The notes under the pieces: model-generated | What the model was told of the DNA's origin: nothing | Database searches by the model: none | Seen by the model: only the letters and a program-made list of their open reading frames with translations | Assembly: GCA_965659285.1 (NCBI GenBank) | Contig: CBFHWB010000057.1 | Span: 1-22,689 of the forward strand | From: UBA8108 sp965659285 | GTDB lineage: Bacteria; Planctomycetota; UBA8108 | DNA: 22,689 nucleotides | Direction: 5' to 3' | Made by a program: the position numbers and the translations under genes | In this document: one piece after another, positions 16,197 through 22,689 of the stretch | Position numbering within the stretch: the stretch's first letter is position 1 | Layout: every line of letters begins with the position of its first letter

Positions 16197-17726
16197 TTGG
16201 TACGGGTATTCAAGAGCAAAGCAAAAGGTAGAAACCCTGCGGGTGGTCCTGTTGGGAGGCCTGTATGCAGGTCCGCCCTTCTTTTGCCCGCGGTATTCGC
16301 TGCAATAGCGCTTGTTTATGGGGCGGCCTTTGCCAGCGACGAAGAGGGCGCGCCGGGAGGCATCAGCTCCAGGGCAGCCGCCTTGCAGATTGACTCCGTG
16401 GACTTTGTATACAAGACCGATGTCCAGGAACGCACCAGGGTCTCTGTGCCGCTGCGAATCGGGGGCAACAGCCACGCCAATTACGTCCAGATCTCTGTGG
16501 ATTACGACCGGGAAAGGTTGTCGTTCCAGGATCTGAAGATTGAAAGTAACGACTGGGTTCTCTGGCCCGGAACCCCCGTTACGGTCGATCCTGAGGGGAG
16601 GATTTTAGCTACCCTTCTTGATATTCGCGGGCGAGCTCGTCCCCCGCCGCAGGAGCCTGGAGCTCACTTCGTTTCCCTGGTATTTGATCTTCTTTCGGGA
16701 AACTTCCCTGTCGACGACTACCGCCTGGAGACGTCCCTGGCGTTTACGCCTTATGACCCCGGCTCCCTGACCCAGGATCCCAGAGAAGAAACCCTGGTCG
16801 GAATCCTGGACGTAACAGATGACGATGGCGCGCTCGAAGTGGTAAGCGAACGCCTCCAGGATGGCGGCGTAACAGTTTACTATGCCGATGGAATTGAGAT
16901 TGGCGGCGGAGGGATAACTGAAAGAGAGCAATCGTTCGTTCTCCCGCTTTACATCACCGACCTTGGAGACATCGACACCATCAACATCGGTGTCGATTAT
17001 GACGAGTTGATCCTGAATCTTCTTCGGGTCAGGCCGACGGCTCCTGCCGTAGAGGGGCGCGGCCTCCTTGAGAGTGTTGACATATCCTATCGGTCTGCTC
17101 CATCAGGGGCGGACTTCAGAATAGATGTTTCCGCTCTTCGGGATCCAGGGACAAACCTGCTCCTGGGCGCTCATGTTGCCGATCTTGAATTCCACTACGC
17201 CGGGCTCGCCCATGGAGGTGACGGAGCAGGGCAGGGTGGGCCGCCCAACTTTATTGGCGGGCGCATCGTTGTTCAGCCTACGGCCCAGCCTGACCTCGGC
17301 GAAGGCCAGGCCGCTGAAAACAGGGTTTCGGGAATGAGGCTGCTTCCAGGTTATCTGAAGATCCTGAGGCCGCATTTTGTAAGGGGCAATGTTGACAGCT
17401 CAATATTCGCCTACGATCCGCCGGAAGATGGCGCCCTCATCGCTCGCGAAGAGTTCCGGACAGCCCCTGATCTTGGTGATCCAGTCGCGATTCTACGGTG
17501 GCTCTTTTCGCCAGTTCCGGGCAGGGAGACAATAACGTGCCTGGAGGCCGCGGATACTGATGACGATGGAAACATCGAGATCGACGACGCAGTGCTGTTG
17601 CTCACCACGCTGTTCATCGGAGGTGACGGCCTCGCCGCGCCTTTCCCCTATCCGGGCAGTGACCGTGAAGACTCCCCATCTGATCTCGGCTGCGATGTGC
17701 CGCTTCCCATATTTGCCGGGGATTGA
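16197..17726 (+). CDS. Secreted protein with two cohesin-like domains and a dockerin-like C-terminus
   Basis: A 509-residue protein. The start is TTG 16197 with AGGAG ten bases upstream; an in-frame stop at 16176 leaves no better upstream start. A basic N-terminus and ALLLPAVFAAIALVYGAAFA form a signal peptide with probable cleavage before SDEEG (residue 47). Two beta-sandwich domains follow, about 60-190 and 220-355. Each has the cohesin-like pattern of a protected strand then 'sVPL.I....a.yvqisVDYDrerLsf' or 'fVLPLYItdlgdidtinIGVDYDELILnLl'. The C-terminus (about 394-509) is dockerin-like: FVRGN, DLGDPVAILRWLF, then DTDDDGNIEIDDAVLLLTTLF with a complete calcium loop, and an LGCD end typical of planctomycete secreted proteins. 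The first calcium loop is interrupted by about 20 extra residues. It may take part in extracellular protein assembly or attachment; no enzyme domain is visible. Confidence 0.8.
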   Translation: MVRVFKSKAKGRNPAGGPVGRPVCRSALLLPAVFAAIALVYGAAFASDEEGAPGGISSRAAALQIDSVDFVYKTDVQERTRVSVPLRIGGNSHANYVQISVDYDRERLSFQDLKIESNDWVLWPGTPVTVDPEGRILATLLDIRGRARPPPQEPGAHFVSLVFDLLSGNFPVDDYRLETSLAFTPYDPGSLTQDPREETLVGILDVTDDDGALEVVSERLQDGGVTVYYADGIEIGGGGITEREQSFVLPLYITDLGDIDTINIGVDYDELILNLLRVRPTAPAVEGRGLLESVDISYRSAPSGADFRIDVSALRDPGTNLLLGAHVADLEFHYAGLAHGGDGAGQGGPPNFIGGRIVVQPTAQPDLGEGQAAENRVSGMRLLPGYLKILRPHFVRGNVDSSIFAYDPPEDGALIAREEFRTAPDLGDPVAILRWLFSPVPGRETITCLEAADTDDDGNIEIDDAVLLLTTLFIGGDGLAAPFPYPGSDREDSPSDLGCDVPLPIFAGD

Positions 17727-17779
17727 TTGCTGCCGACCAGGCCCTGACAGGACGAGTCGCCGGCTGCCATCGGAACGAG

Positions 17780-18535
17780 CTACAGGTCCATCACCTGGTC
17801 CAGGCCATAATAAAGGCGGTCCAACTCTACAACTTTACGGATGGCGAGGATGACTCCGGGCATAAAAGATTCCCTTGAGATGGAGTCGTGGCGAAGCGAG
17901 AGAACCTGTCCTGTGCCGCCAAATAAGACCTCTTCGTGGGCGACATAACCAGGGAGGCGGACGCTGTGAACAGGAATGTTGAGGTATTTTCCACCCCGGG
18001 CTCCGCTGACGGTCTCGGTCTCTTCCGGTCTTTCGGCCTGTTGGGCGGAAGGATTTTGGTCCAGTGATTCCCGGATCAATTCGACAGTCTTGAGGGCCGT
18101 TCCGGAGGGAGCATCGACCTTCTGGTCGTGATGGAGCTCAATGACCTCCACATCAGGCAGATATTTCGCGGCCTGTTGTGCGAATTTCATGAGCAACACG
18201 GCTCCGATAGCGAAATTGGGAGCGATGACCCCCCCGCGCTTGAGCCCGGCTGCTTTTTCCTGGAGAGCCTCAATTTCTTCAACTGAGAATCCGGTGGTTC
18301 CAACAACAGGACTGGCACCAGAATCAAGAATGAGGTTGGCATTATGAACAGCCGCCGACGGAATCGTGAAATCGACGACAACCTGCGCCCCGGTGTCCGC
18401 TATGGCGGATGAGAGTTCATCGCCGAGATCGGTCTGCCCAACAAGCTCAAGCCCATCGGCTCCAATGACAGCCTGGACAGCTTCTGTGCCCATGCGCCCC
18501 TTTGCCCCGTTTACAAGCACTCGAATTTCCGACAT
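17780..18535 (-). CDS. dapB: 4-hydroxy-tetrahydrodipicolinate reductase
   Basis: A 251-residue cytoplasmic enzyme of the diaminopimelate/lysine pathway that reduces the dihydrodipicolinate precursor with NAD(P)H. The nucleotide-binding loop is VLVNGAKGRMG (7-16). VVDFTIPSA (53-61) and VVGTTGF (77-83) follow, then the conserved APNFAIGAVLLMKFAQ and the catalytic/substrate segment ELHHDQKVDAPSGTA (133-147) with H135-H136, K139 and the PSGT diphosphate-type loop. HSVRLPGYVAHEEVLFGG and the end LYYGLDQVMDL are also family-typical. The length is slightly below the usual 265-275. The start is ATG 18535, with AAAGGA eight bases upstream. It is convergent with the cohesin-like gene (53 bases apart, no clear terminator) and stands alone on its strand. 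It supplies meso-diaminopimelate for peptidoglycan, consistent with ddl nearby. Confidence 0.95.
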   Translation of the reverse strand: MSEIRVLVNGAKGRMGTEAVQAVIGADGLELVGQTDLGDELSSAIADTGAQVVVDFTIPSAAVHNANLILDSGASPVVGTTGFSVEEIEALQEKAAGLKRGGVIAPNFAIGAVLLMKFAQQAAKYLPDVEVIELHHDQKVDAPSGTALKTVELIRESLDQNPSAQQAERPEETETVSGARGGKYLNIPVHSVRLPGYVAHEEVLFGGTGQVLSLRHDSISRESFMPGVILAIRKVVELDRLYYGLDQVMDL

Positions 18536-18843
18536 CGGACTTTCCTTTAACTCGTTGCCATCGCTTCAGTATGAAGCAATTGAAGGCAGACAAGCATAGG
18601 GCATTCAGGAAAGGGTCGCAATACCTCATAGGAAAGTGCAGAGGAATGGCGGGATGGAAATATCCCGGCGAGCTTCTCTGCCTGCCACCGCCCATGGCAC
18701 ATCGCCGAAACAGGGAGTTCCCTAATAGTTTCAAAGAGTGATTGGACAACGATCAGAAGCCCGCCGGGCATCAGTGTGACTTATATTTCTCCAGGGAAGA
18801 ATTAAACTCGTGCCGGTTTTTCTATAGCAAGCTTCCCCGGTAA

Positions 18844-18937
18844 GCATCACCTCCTTCCAGCAGGAAATCGATCTGGATCATCAAGTCTTCAAAATGGCTG
18901 AATGGCCATAGGGGAAGACACCGAAGGAGGTAATTGC
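18844..18937. repeat. Inverted repeat with Shine-Dalgarno/anti-Shine-Dalgarno arms and nested hairpin
   Basis: The left arm ACCTCCTTC (18849-18857) is perfectly complementary to the right arm GAAGGAGGT (18923-18931). With one mismatch and one bulged base the stem extends outward through GCAT (18844-18847) and ATTGC (18933-18937). Inside the 65-base loop lies a second stem, GTCTTC (18885-18890) with GAAGAC (18914-18919), which encloses ATGGC-TGAATG-GCCAT (18894-18909). On either strand the transcript would hide a near-perfect ribosome-binding sequence in the outer stem. The element could be a structured leader, a small RNA or a chance fold; no known family is recognised. Confidence 0.5.
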
Positions 18938-19073
18938 AAATACGAGTCCAAAGCGCCGGGCTCTATCCGCCGAAAGAGAGCCTTCTTGCCGACAGCGGTG
19001 ATCGATATAGCTACACCTGTTCGGCCTGGGACAGGAAAGCCCGCTATAGTCGATAGTCGGTTTCATTGGCAAT

Positions 19074-19082
19074 TGGTACAAT
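19074..19082 (+). promoter_or_regulatory. Extended -10 promoter element of mazG
   Basis: TGG-TACAAT is an extended -10 element (TGn plus TACAAT, 5 of 6 matches). The -35 region is weak and overlaps the ATAGTCG direct repeat (19046-19059), which could be an operator. Eight bases separate it from ATG 19091, and no ribosome-binding site intervenes, so the mRNA may be leaderless or nearly so. Confidence 0.4.
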
Positions 19083-19090
19083 CTGAAACC

Positions 19091-19915
19091 ATGAAGGAGC
19101 CAGGGCGATCTCTACTTGAACTGCTCGATGTAATTGAGTCTTTACGCGGCCCGGGCGGCTGTCCATGGGACCAGGAGCAAGAACTGCCCGATATCGGCCA
19201 GCATCTGCTCGAGGAAGTTTGCGAAGTCCTGGATGCCATCTCCGATGGAGGAGGCCGGCCAACTGAACATGTCTGCGAGGAGTTGGGCGATGTCCTGATG
19301 AATGTGTTTATGGCCAGCGTTATCGCATCAGAAGACGAGAGCTTCGATCTTTCATCGGTCGCGACCGGTATTCGTAAAAAACTCGTAAGACGGCACCCTC
19401 ATGTTTTTGGCGACAAGGCTGTTAAGGATTCGAGAGAGGTTCTTGAACTGTGGAACTCCATCAAGGAGGAGGAGCGCAAGGAAAAGGCTTCCCTGGGAGA
19501 GAGTACTTCGGCGGCTTCGATTCTTGATCGAATTCCAAGAAGCCTCCCCTCTGTCCGGCGAGCGGAGAAGATCAGTGAGAAGGCTTCCAGTTATGGCCTG
19601 GACTGGGCTGACGCGACTGGAGTGATTGATAAATTGAAAGAAGAGGTGTCTGAACTGGAGGGCGCACTCTCAGCCGATGCCGACAGAGCCGCCGGTGGCG
19701 CCATCCAGGAGGAGTTGGGAGACATCCTGTTTACGGCAGTCAATCTTTGCCGAAAACTTGGCTACTCAGCAGATGAGGCGCTGGTAAGATCTACTCGAAA
19801 ATTTATAACTCGATTCAAATGTGTCGAGATGGACCTGGGGACGATCGAGGGCCGCAACGCGGATGAGTTGAATGCGGCCTGGGACAGGGTGAAAGGCTCC
19901 GAGACGGATGAATGA
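19091..19915 (+). CDS. mazG: Nucleoside triphosphate pyrophosphohydrolase MazG
   Basis: A 274-residue protein. The start is ATG 19091, which gives MKEPGRSLLELLDVIESLRGPGGCPWDQEQ, the classical MazG N-terminus; earlier in-frame codons add an atypical extension. MazG hydrolyses (d)NTPs to monophosphate and pyrophosphate in the cytoplasm, cleaning the nucleotide pool and in some bacteria lowering ppGpp. Two tandem all-alpha MazG domains are visible. The first has GGCPWDQEQ (22-30), EEVCEVLDAI and CEELGDVLMNVF, then VRRHPHVFGD. The second has KLKEEVSELEGAL and EELGDILFTAVNLCRKLG. The paired ExxE and ExxD residues that bind magnesium are present in both. The length matches the double-domain enterobacterial type. 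The stop overlaps the moxR start by eight bases, so the two genes are probably co-translated. Confidence 0.94.
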   Translation: MKEPGRSLLELLDVIESLRGPGGCPWDQEQELPDIGQHLLEEVCEVLDAISDGGGRPTEHVCEELGDVLMNVFMASVIASEDESFDLSSVATGIRKKLVRRHPHVFGDKAVKDSREVLELWNSIKEEERKEKASLGESTSAASILDRIPRSLPSVRRAEKISEKASSYGLDWADATGVIDKLKEEVSELEGALSADADRAAGGAIQEELGDILFTAVNLCRKLGYSADEALVRSTRKFITRFKCVEMDLGTIEGRNADELNAAWDRVKGSETDE

Positions 19916-20953
19916 TAAGTTGAACGCGGAAGACCGCGCCAGGCTCAGTGAGTTTTCGAGCCTGATAGCCGGGCTGAGAGAGAAGCTTGGAACCCAGATT
20001 GTCGGGCAGGAAGAGATCGTCACCCAGGTCATGGCGGCTATCCTGAGTGAAGGACACTGCCTCATTATTGGAGTTCCGGGGCTGGCGAAGACTCTGCTTG
20101 TTCGCTCCATTGCCGAGCTTCTTACGCTGGACTTCAGCAGAATTCAATTCACCCCCGACTTGATGCCCAGCGATATCATTGGCGCCTCGCTACTTCAGGA
20201 CGNNNNNNNNNNGGCCCGATCTTTTCCAATGTGATTCTCGCAGATGAGATCAACAGAACCCCTCCCAAGACGCAGGCCGCGCTCATGGAGGCCATGGAGG
20301 AGAGGCAGGTGACGGCCGCAGGGGAGAATCTTGCCCTTGAAAGACCTTTCTTCGTGCTTGCCACCCAGAACCCTATCGAGCAGGAAGGAACCTACCCTCT
20401 TCCCGTCTCCCAGTTGGACAGGTTTCAGCAGAGTATACAGATTGACTATCCAGATGAGGGTGAAGAATTTGAGATCGTTCAGCAGACCACCTCGTCCTAC
20501 GAATGCAGCCTGGAGCCGCTTCTCGAAAGGGCTGTCATTGTTGAAATGATATCCCTGGCCGGAAGAATCGTGATCCCCACCGAATTGCTTGATTACGTCT
20601 CGGCCGTTGTCAGGAGCACTCGTCCGAACTCCAACGATGCCCCTGAATTCGTCAAAGAGTGGGTGTCATGGGGAGCCGGCCCCAGGGGGATCCAGGCAAT
20701 CCTGGCCGTAGCCCGCTCCATGGCGCTGATGGAGGGCAGGGCTGAAATTAATGCGGATGATGTTCACAAGGCCGTCTTTCCGGCATTGAGACATCGAATG
20801 GTGCCCACCTACCACGCTGAAGCCGAAGGGGTCAGCTGCGACGACATCATTGAGAAAGTCCTTCTCGGCCTTCCTGGAGGCCGCTACCGCCTTGAGACGC
20901 AGCAGGTGGAGGATCGCCCGGGATTTTTTCAGCGCTTATTAGGCAGGAGCTGA
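19908..20953 (+). CDS. MoxR-family AAA+ ATPase, interrupted by an assembly gap
   Basis: A cytoplasmic AAA+ chaperone-like ATPase. MoxR proteins usually help mature or insert partner proteins, often next to DUF58 and von Willebrand factor A genes. The start is ATG 19908, overlapping the mazG stop. Visible are GQEEIVTQVMAAIL, the Walker A GVPGLAKTLLVRSIAEL, FTPDLMPSDIIG, the Walker B VILADEINRTPPKTQAALMEAMEERQVT, sensor 1 FFVLATQNPIEQEGTYPLPVSQLDRF and the C-terminal lid (WGAGPRGIQAILAVARSMALMEGR...VFPALRHRM). The gap at 20203-20212 falls where homologues have a beta-hairpin of about a dozen residues ending in GP. The frame resumes as GPIFSNVILADEINR shifted by one base, so the true missing length must be 2 modulo 3, about 35 bases. 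None of the usual MoxR partner genes follows; the next gene is convergent, eight bases away. Confidence 0.93.
20203..20212. other. Assembly gap (10 N) inside moxR
   Basis: Ten Ns, probably a placeholder. Frame arithmetic and MoxR homology call for roughly 35 bases (2 modulo 3) between LLQD and GPIFSN. Confidence 0.95.
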
Positions 20954-20960
20954 GAGCTTC

Positions 20961-22689
20961 TCAGGCCTCTTCGAATTGTTTTATTTTCTGATAGAGGGTT
21001 TCCCTGGAAATACCAAGGAGCTTCGCGGTCTTCGCCTTATTGCCCCCGGTTTCTTCGAGAGCGCGAAGTATATATTGCTTCTCGACCTCAGCCAGGGGTT
21101 TGAGAAGAAATTTCATCTGTCCGCGGCCGATTTTCCCTATTTCGGGAGGGAGGTCGGAGGGCGTAATCTGTTTTCCATCGCCTAATATCGCAGCCTGCTC
21201 GAGCGCGTTGCGGAGTTCTCTGATATTGCCGGGCCAGGAGTGGAGCTTGAGGCAGTCAACGGCAGCCTTTGACAACTGTATCCCATCGCCGCCCTGGTCA
21301 AGAAAATGTGCCGCCAGCTCAAGGATGTCATCTCCCCGATCGCGAAGGGGTGGGATCTCGACTGTAACAACGGCCAATCGAAAATAGAGATCCTCTCGGA
21401 AGTCGCCGCCTTCGATAGCCTTTTTAAGATCCTGGTTTGTGGCAGCCAGAACCCGGATATCCACCTCGATTTCAGCTTTCCCTCCAACTCGGTAGAATTT
21501 CCGTTCCTGTAAGGCCCGAAGAATTTTGACCTGCATATCGACAGGCATATCCCCGATCTCATCAAGGAAGAGAGTGCCCTTATTAGCCAACTCGAATTTC
21601 CCGGGAGTCGTTCGTTCGGCTCCGGTGAAGGCGCCTTTTTCATAGCCGAACAACTCGCTTTCAACAAGGTTCGGAGGTATGGCCCCGCAGTTGACGGCAA
21701 CGAAGGGAGCCTCTTTGTTGGCGGATTGTCCGTGAATCTGACGAGCTACCAGTTCCTTACCGGTTCCATTTTCACCTGTAATCAGGACGGAAGTGTCTCG
21801 TTCCGCGACCTTCTTGATCAGCCGGAACACCTTCTCCATGGGTGGCGAATTTCCGATGAGCTTGCCGCTGTTGGATACAAGGGATCGGAGCCGTTCATTT
21901 TCACGCTGGAGATTGGCCTGGGCCCAGATGTTTTGAAGGCACAGGCCTGCGAGACGTCCGACGGCGCTGACGAACTCAAGCTCGCTACGGCCAAATTGTT
22001 CGCGATGCCCGCGGGTGTCGATGTAGACGAGCCCAAGGCACCGATCTCCGCAGGTCAGCGGGGCGCAGATAAAAGATCTGATTTTCAGATCGACAACGCT
22101 GTGGCCGAAATCCCCCCGGTCGGCAACGTCGGTTACAAGGACGGCTTTTTTATCCCGCTGGATCCTTGTCAGGATGGTCTCGCTCATCTCGATGGTCTGA
22201 GCTTTGTCTCCCTTGTCGGGATCCCAGAATTTGACAACATCGAGGGAGTAAGGGGCCGGCTCGGCGGTCTCTGGGAGCAGGCCAAGAAAGCCCCTTTCCG
22301 CCCCGGTCTCACGGGTGACCGCCGCAAGGATCGCATCGTAGACGCCGCCCTCGTCAGCAATCTCGAGAATCTCTTCGGTAAGACTGTAGAGGGTCGAAAG
22401 CCGGCTGTAATTCTTATTGGCGCCGTCATTGCCAGTGTCGTCCGGCTGGCTGTAGACAGCAGCCGAAGCCTCAAGGCTCAGATCCTCGACCCTGGTTTCG
22501 CAATCGTCGGCCTCTTTGTAGACTCGAAGCTTGGCAGTCTTCTCTCCGGAGCCCTGGTATACGAAATGGAGTTCGCTTTCACCTATGCTGATCCGGTCAT
22601 CGTCGAGAAGCTGGTAGTCTTTCGTGTCTTTTACCTCTTTACCATTAACCCGTATCGGGTTCTTTCCGCCCATGTCGCGGAGGATTACG
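20961..22689 (-). CDS. FHA-GAF-sigma54 activator (bacterial enhancer-binding protein), N-terminus outside window
   Basis: At least 575 residues; the frame is open to the window edge. The residues before the first Met (VILRD, then MGGKNPIRVNGKEV) continue an FHA domain of the form 'v.l.DlgskNgt.VNG', so the real start lies outside. Domain order, numbered from that Met: FHA end (1-55, phosphothreonine-binding), GAF (~90-250, with SFICAPLTCGDRCLGLVYIDT), a short coiled segment (LQRENERLRSLV), a sigma54 AAA+ domain (~270-500) and a Fis-type helix-turn-helix (~525-570, NKAKTAKLLGISRETLYQKI). The AAA+ domain has Walker A GENGTGKE (~301), the sigma54-contacting GAFTGA (~346) and Walker B TLFLDEIGD. 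It should activate sigma54 promoters in response to Ser/Thr phosphorylation and a GAF-sensed signal. The target is unknown. Confidence 0.95.
   Translation of the reverse strand, partial: VILRDMGGKNPIRVNGKEVKDTKDYQLLDDDRISIGESELHFVYQGSGEKTAKLRVYKEADDCETRVEDLSLEASAAVYSQPDDTGNDGANKNYSRLSTLYSLTEEILEIADEGGVYDAILAAVTRETGAERGFLGLLPETAEPAPYSLDVVKFWDPDKGDKAQTIEMSETILTRIQRDKKAVLVTDVADRGDFGHSVVDLKIRSFICAPLTCGDRCLGLVYIDTRGHREQFGRSELEFVSAVGRLAGLCLQNIWAQANLQRENERLRSLVSNSGKLIGNSPPMEKVFRLIKKVAERDTSVLITGENGTGKELVARQIHGQSANKEAPFVAVNCGAIPPNLVESELFGYEKGAFTGAERTTPGKFELANKGTLFLDEIGDMPVDMQVKILRALQERKFYRVGGKAEIEVDIRVLAATNQDLKKAIEGGDFREDLYFRLAVVTVEIPPLRDRGDDILELAAHFLDQGGDGIQLSKAAVDCLKLHSWPGNIRELRNALEQAAILGDGKQITPSDLPPEIGKIGRGQMKFLLKPLAEVEKQYILRALEETGGNKAKTAKLLGISRETLYQKIKQFEEA

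Larger units (their letters stand above)
18536..19090. other. 555-base non-coding region between dapB and mazG
   Basis: No convincing gene on either strand. It holds two small hairpins, GCTTCA-GTA-TGAAGC (18563-18577) and CGGGAT-GGAAAT-ATCCCG (18650-18667), neither followed by a T-tract. It also holds the larger SD/anti-SD inverted repeat at 18844-18937, a directly repeated ATAGTCG pair (19046-19059) and a -10 element just before mazG. The mazG frame is open back to 18902, but the added residues look unlike MazG and have no credible start. Its length and structure suggest a regulatory leader or a small RNA. Confidence 0.5.

Noticed and set aside
16006..16308. 100-codon plus-strand frame upstream of and overlapping the cohesin-like gene
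   Set aside because: No ribosome-binding site, composition not protein-like beyond a short hydrophobic stretch, and it overlaps a better-supported gene start.
18447..18749. 100-codon minus-strand frame overlapping the dapB start
   Set aside because: Out of frame with dapB, low-complexity-like residues, no SD and no family resemblance.
18866..18920. TPP-riboswitch-like words (GATCTGGATCAT, then TAGGGGAAG)
   Set aside because: The CTGAGA and ACCC core elements are absent, the P5 pairing is not present, and mazG is not a thiamine gene.
18844..18925. Similarity to the 16S rRNA 3' end (ATCACCTCCTT at 18846-18856; CCATAGGGGAA at 18906-18916)
   Set aside because: The two matches are in the wrong order for 16S helix 45 and its tail, and no other rRNA sequence surrounds them. 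Better explained as the SD/anti-SD inverted repeat or chance.
18902..19090. N-terminal extension of MazG by 63 residues
   Set aside because: The frame is open but the residues look unlike MazG, have no SD-supported start, and the family N-terminus begins at ATG 19091.

Overview
This is a GC-rich bacterial chromosomal segment of housekeeping genes mixed with envelope and lipoprotein genes. There are no rRNA or tRNA genes, CRISPR arrays, transposases or phage genes. The likely source is Planctomycetota or a close relative. This is inferred from a secreted protein ending in a dockerin-like 'FxRG...LGDPVAIL...DxDxDGxIxIDDA...LGCD' tail of the kind common there, a double-length tandem UvrA, many small lipoproteins, and frequent TTG/GTG starts. 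No marker gene fixes the taxonomy. Two runs of exactly ten Ns (13854-13863, 20203-20212) show a draft or metagenomic assembly.

Layout. 1-275 (+): the C-terminal end of shikimate dehydrogenase. 467-4655 (-): a co-oriented block, in transcription order a HEAT-like lipoprotein, a UPF0104/LPG-synthase-like membrane protein, a small lipoprotein built on a 32-residue repeat, a DUF151 bifunctional-nuclease-family protein, a single-span membrane protein and a lipoprotein. 4728-5963 (+): a secreted GHL10/DUF187-type hydrolase-like protein, overlapping tail to tail with a class IV aminotransferase (5944-6939, -). 7207-15879 (-): a compact cluster, in transcription order polyprenyl diphosphate synthase, D-Ala-D-Ala ligase, a 1886-residue tandem-duplicated UvrA and a lipoprotein. 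Its last three genes are joined by a 4-base overlap and a 2-base gap. 15880-16196: a divergent promoter region with two perfect TTGACA boxes. 16197-17726 (+): a secreted cohesin-like/dockerin-like protein. 17780-18535 (-): DapB. 18536-19090: a 555-base non-coding stretch with an unusual inverted repeat whose arms are Shine-Dalgarno and anti-Shine-Dalgarno sequences. 19091-20953 (+): MazG overlapping a MoxR ATPase. 20961-22689 (-): an FHA-GAF-sigma54 activator running off the right edge.

How the genes work together. DapB (diaminopimelate), Ddl (D-Ala-D-Ala) and the polyprenyl synthase (isoprenoids, possibly lipid carrier) fit peptidoglycan and envelope synthesis. AroE and the aminotransferase belong to amino acid metabolism, and UvrA and MazG to genome and nucleotide-pool care. 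The lipoproteins, UPF0104 protein, GHL10 protein and cohesin-like protein are envelope or extracellular functions.

The best candidates for something unusual are the SD/anti-SD inverted repeat upstream of mazG, the promoter geometry implying leaderless mRNAs (polyprenyl synthase, perhaps mazG), the 32-residue-repeat lipoprotein, and the interrupted dockerin. No clearly new multi-gene system is evident.
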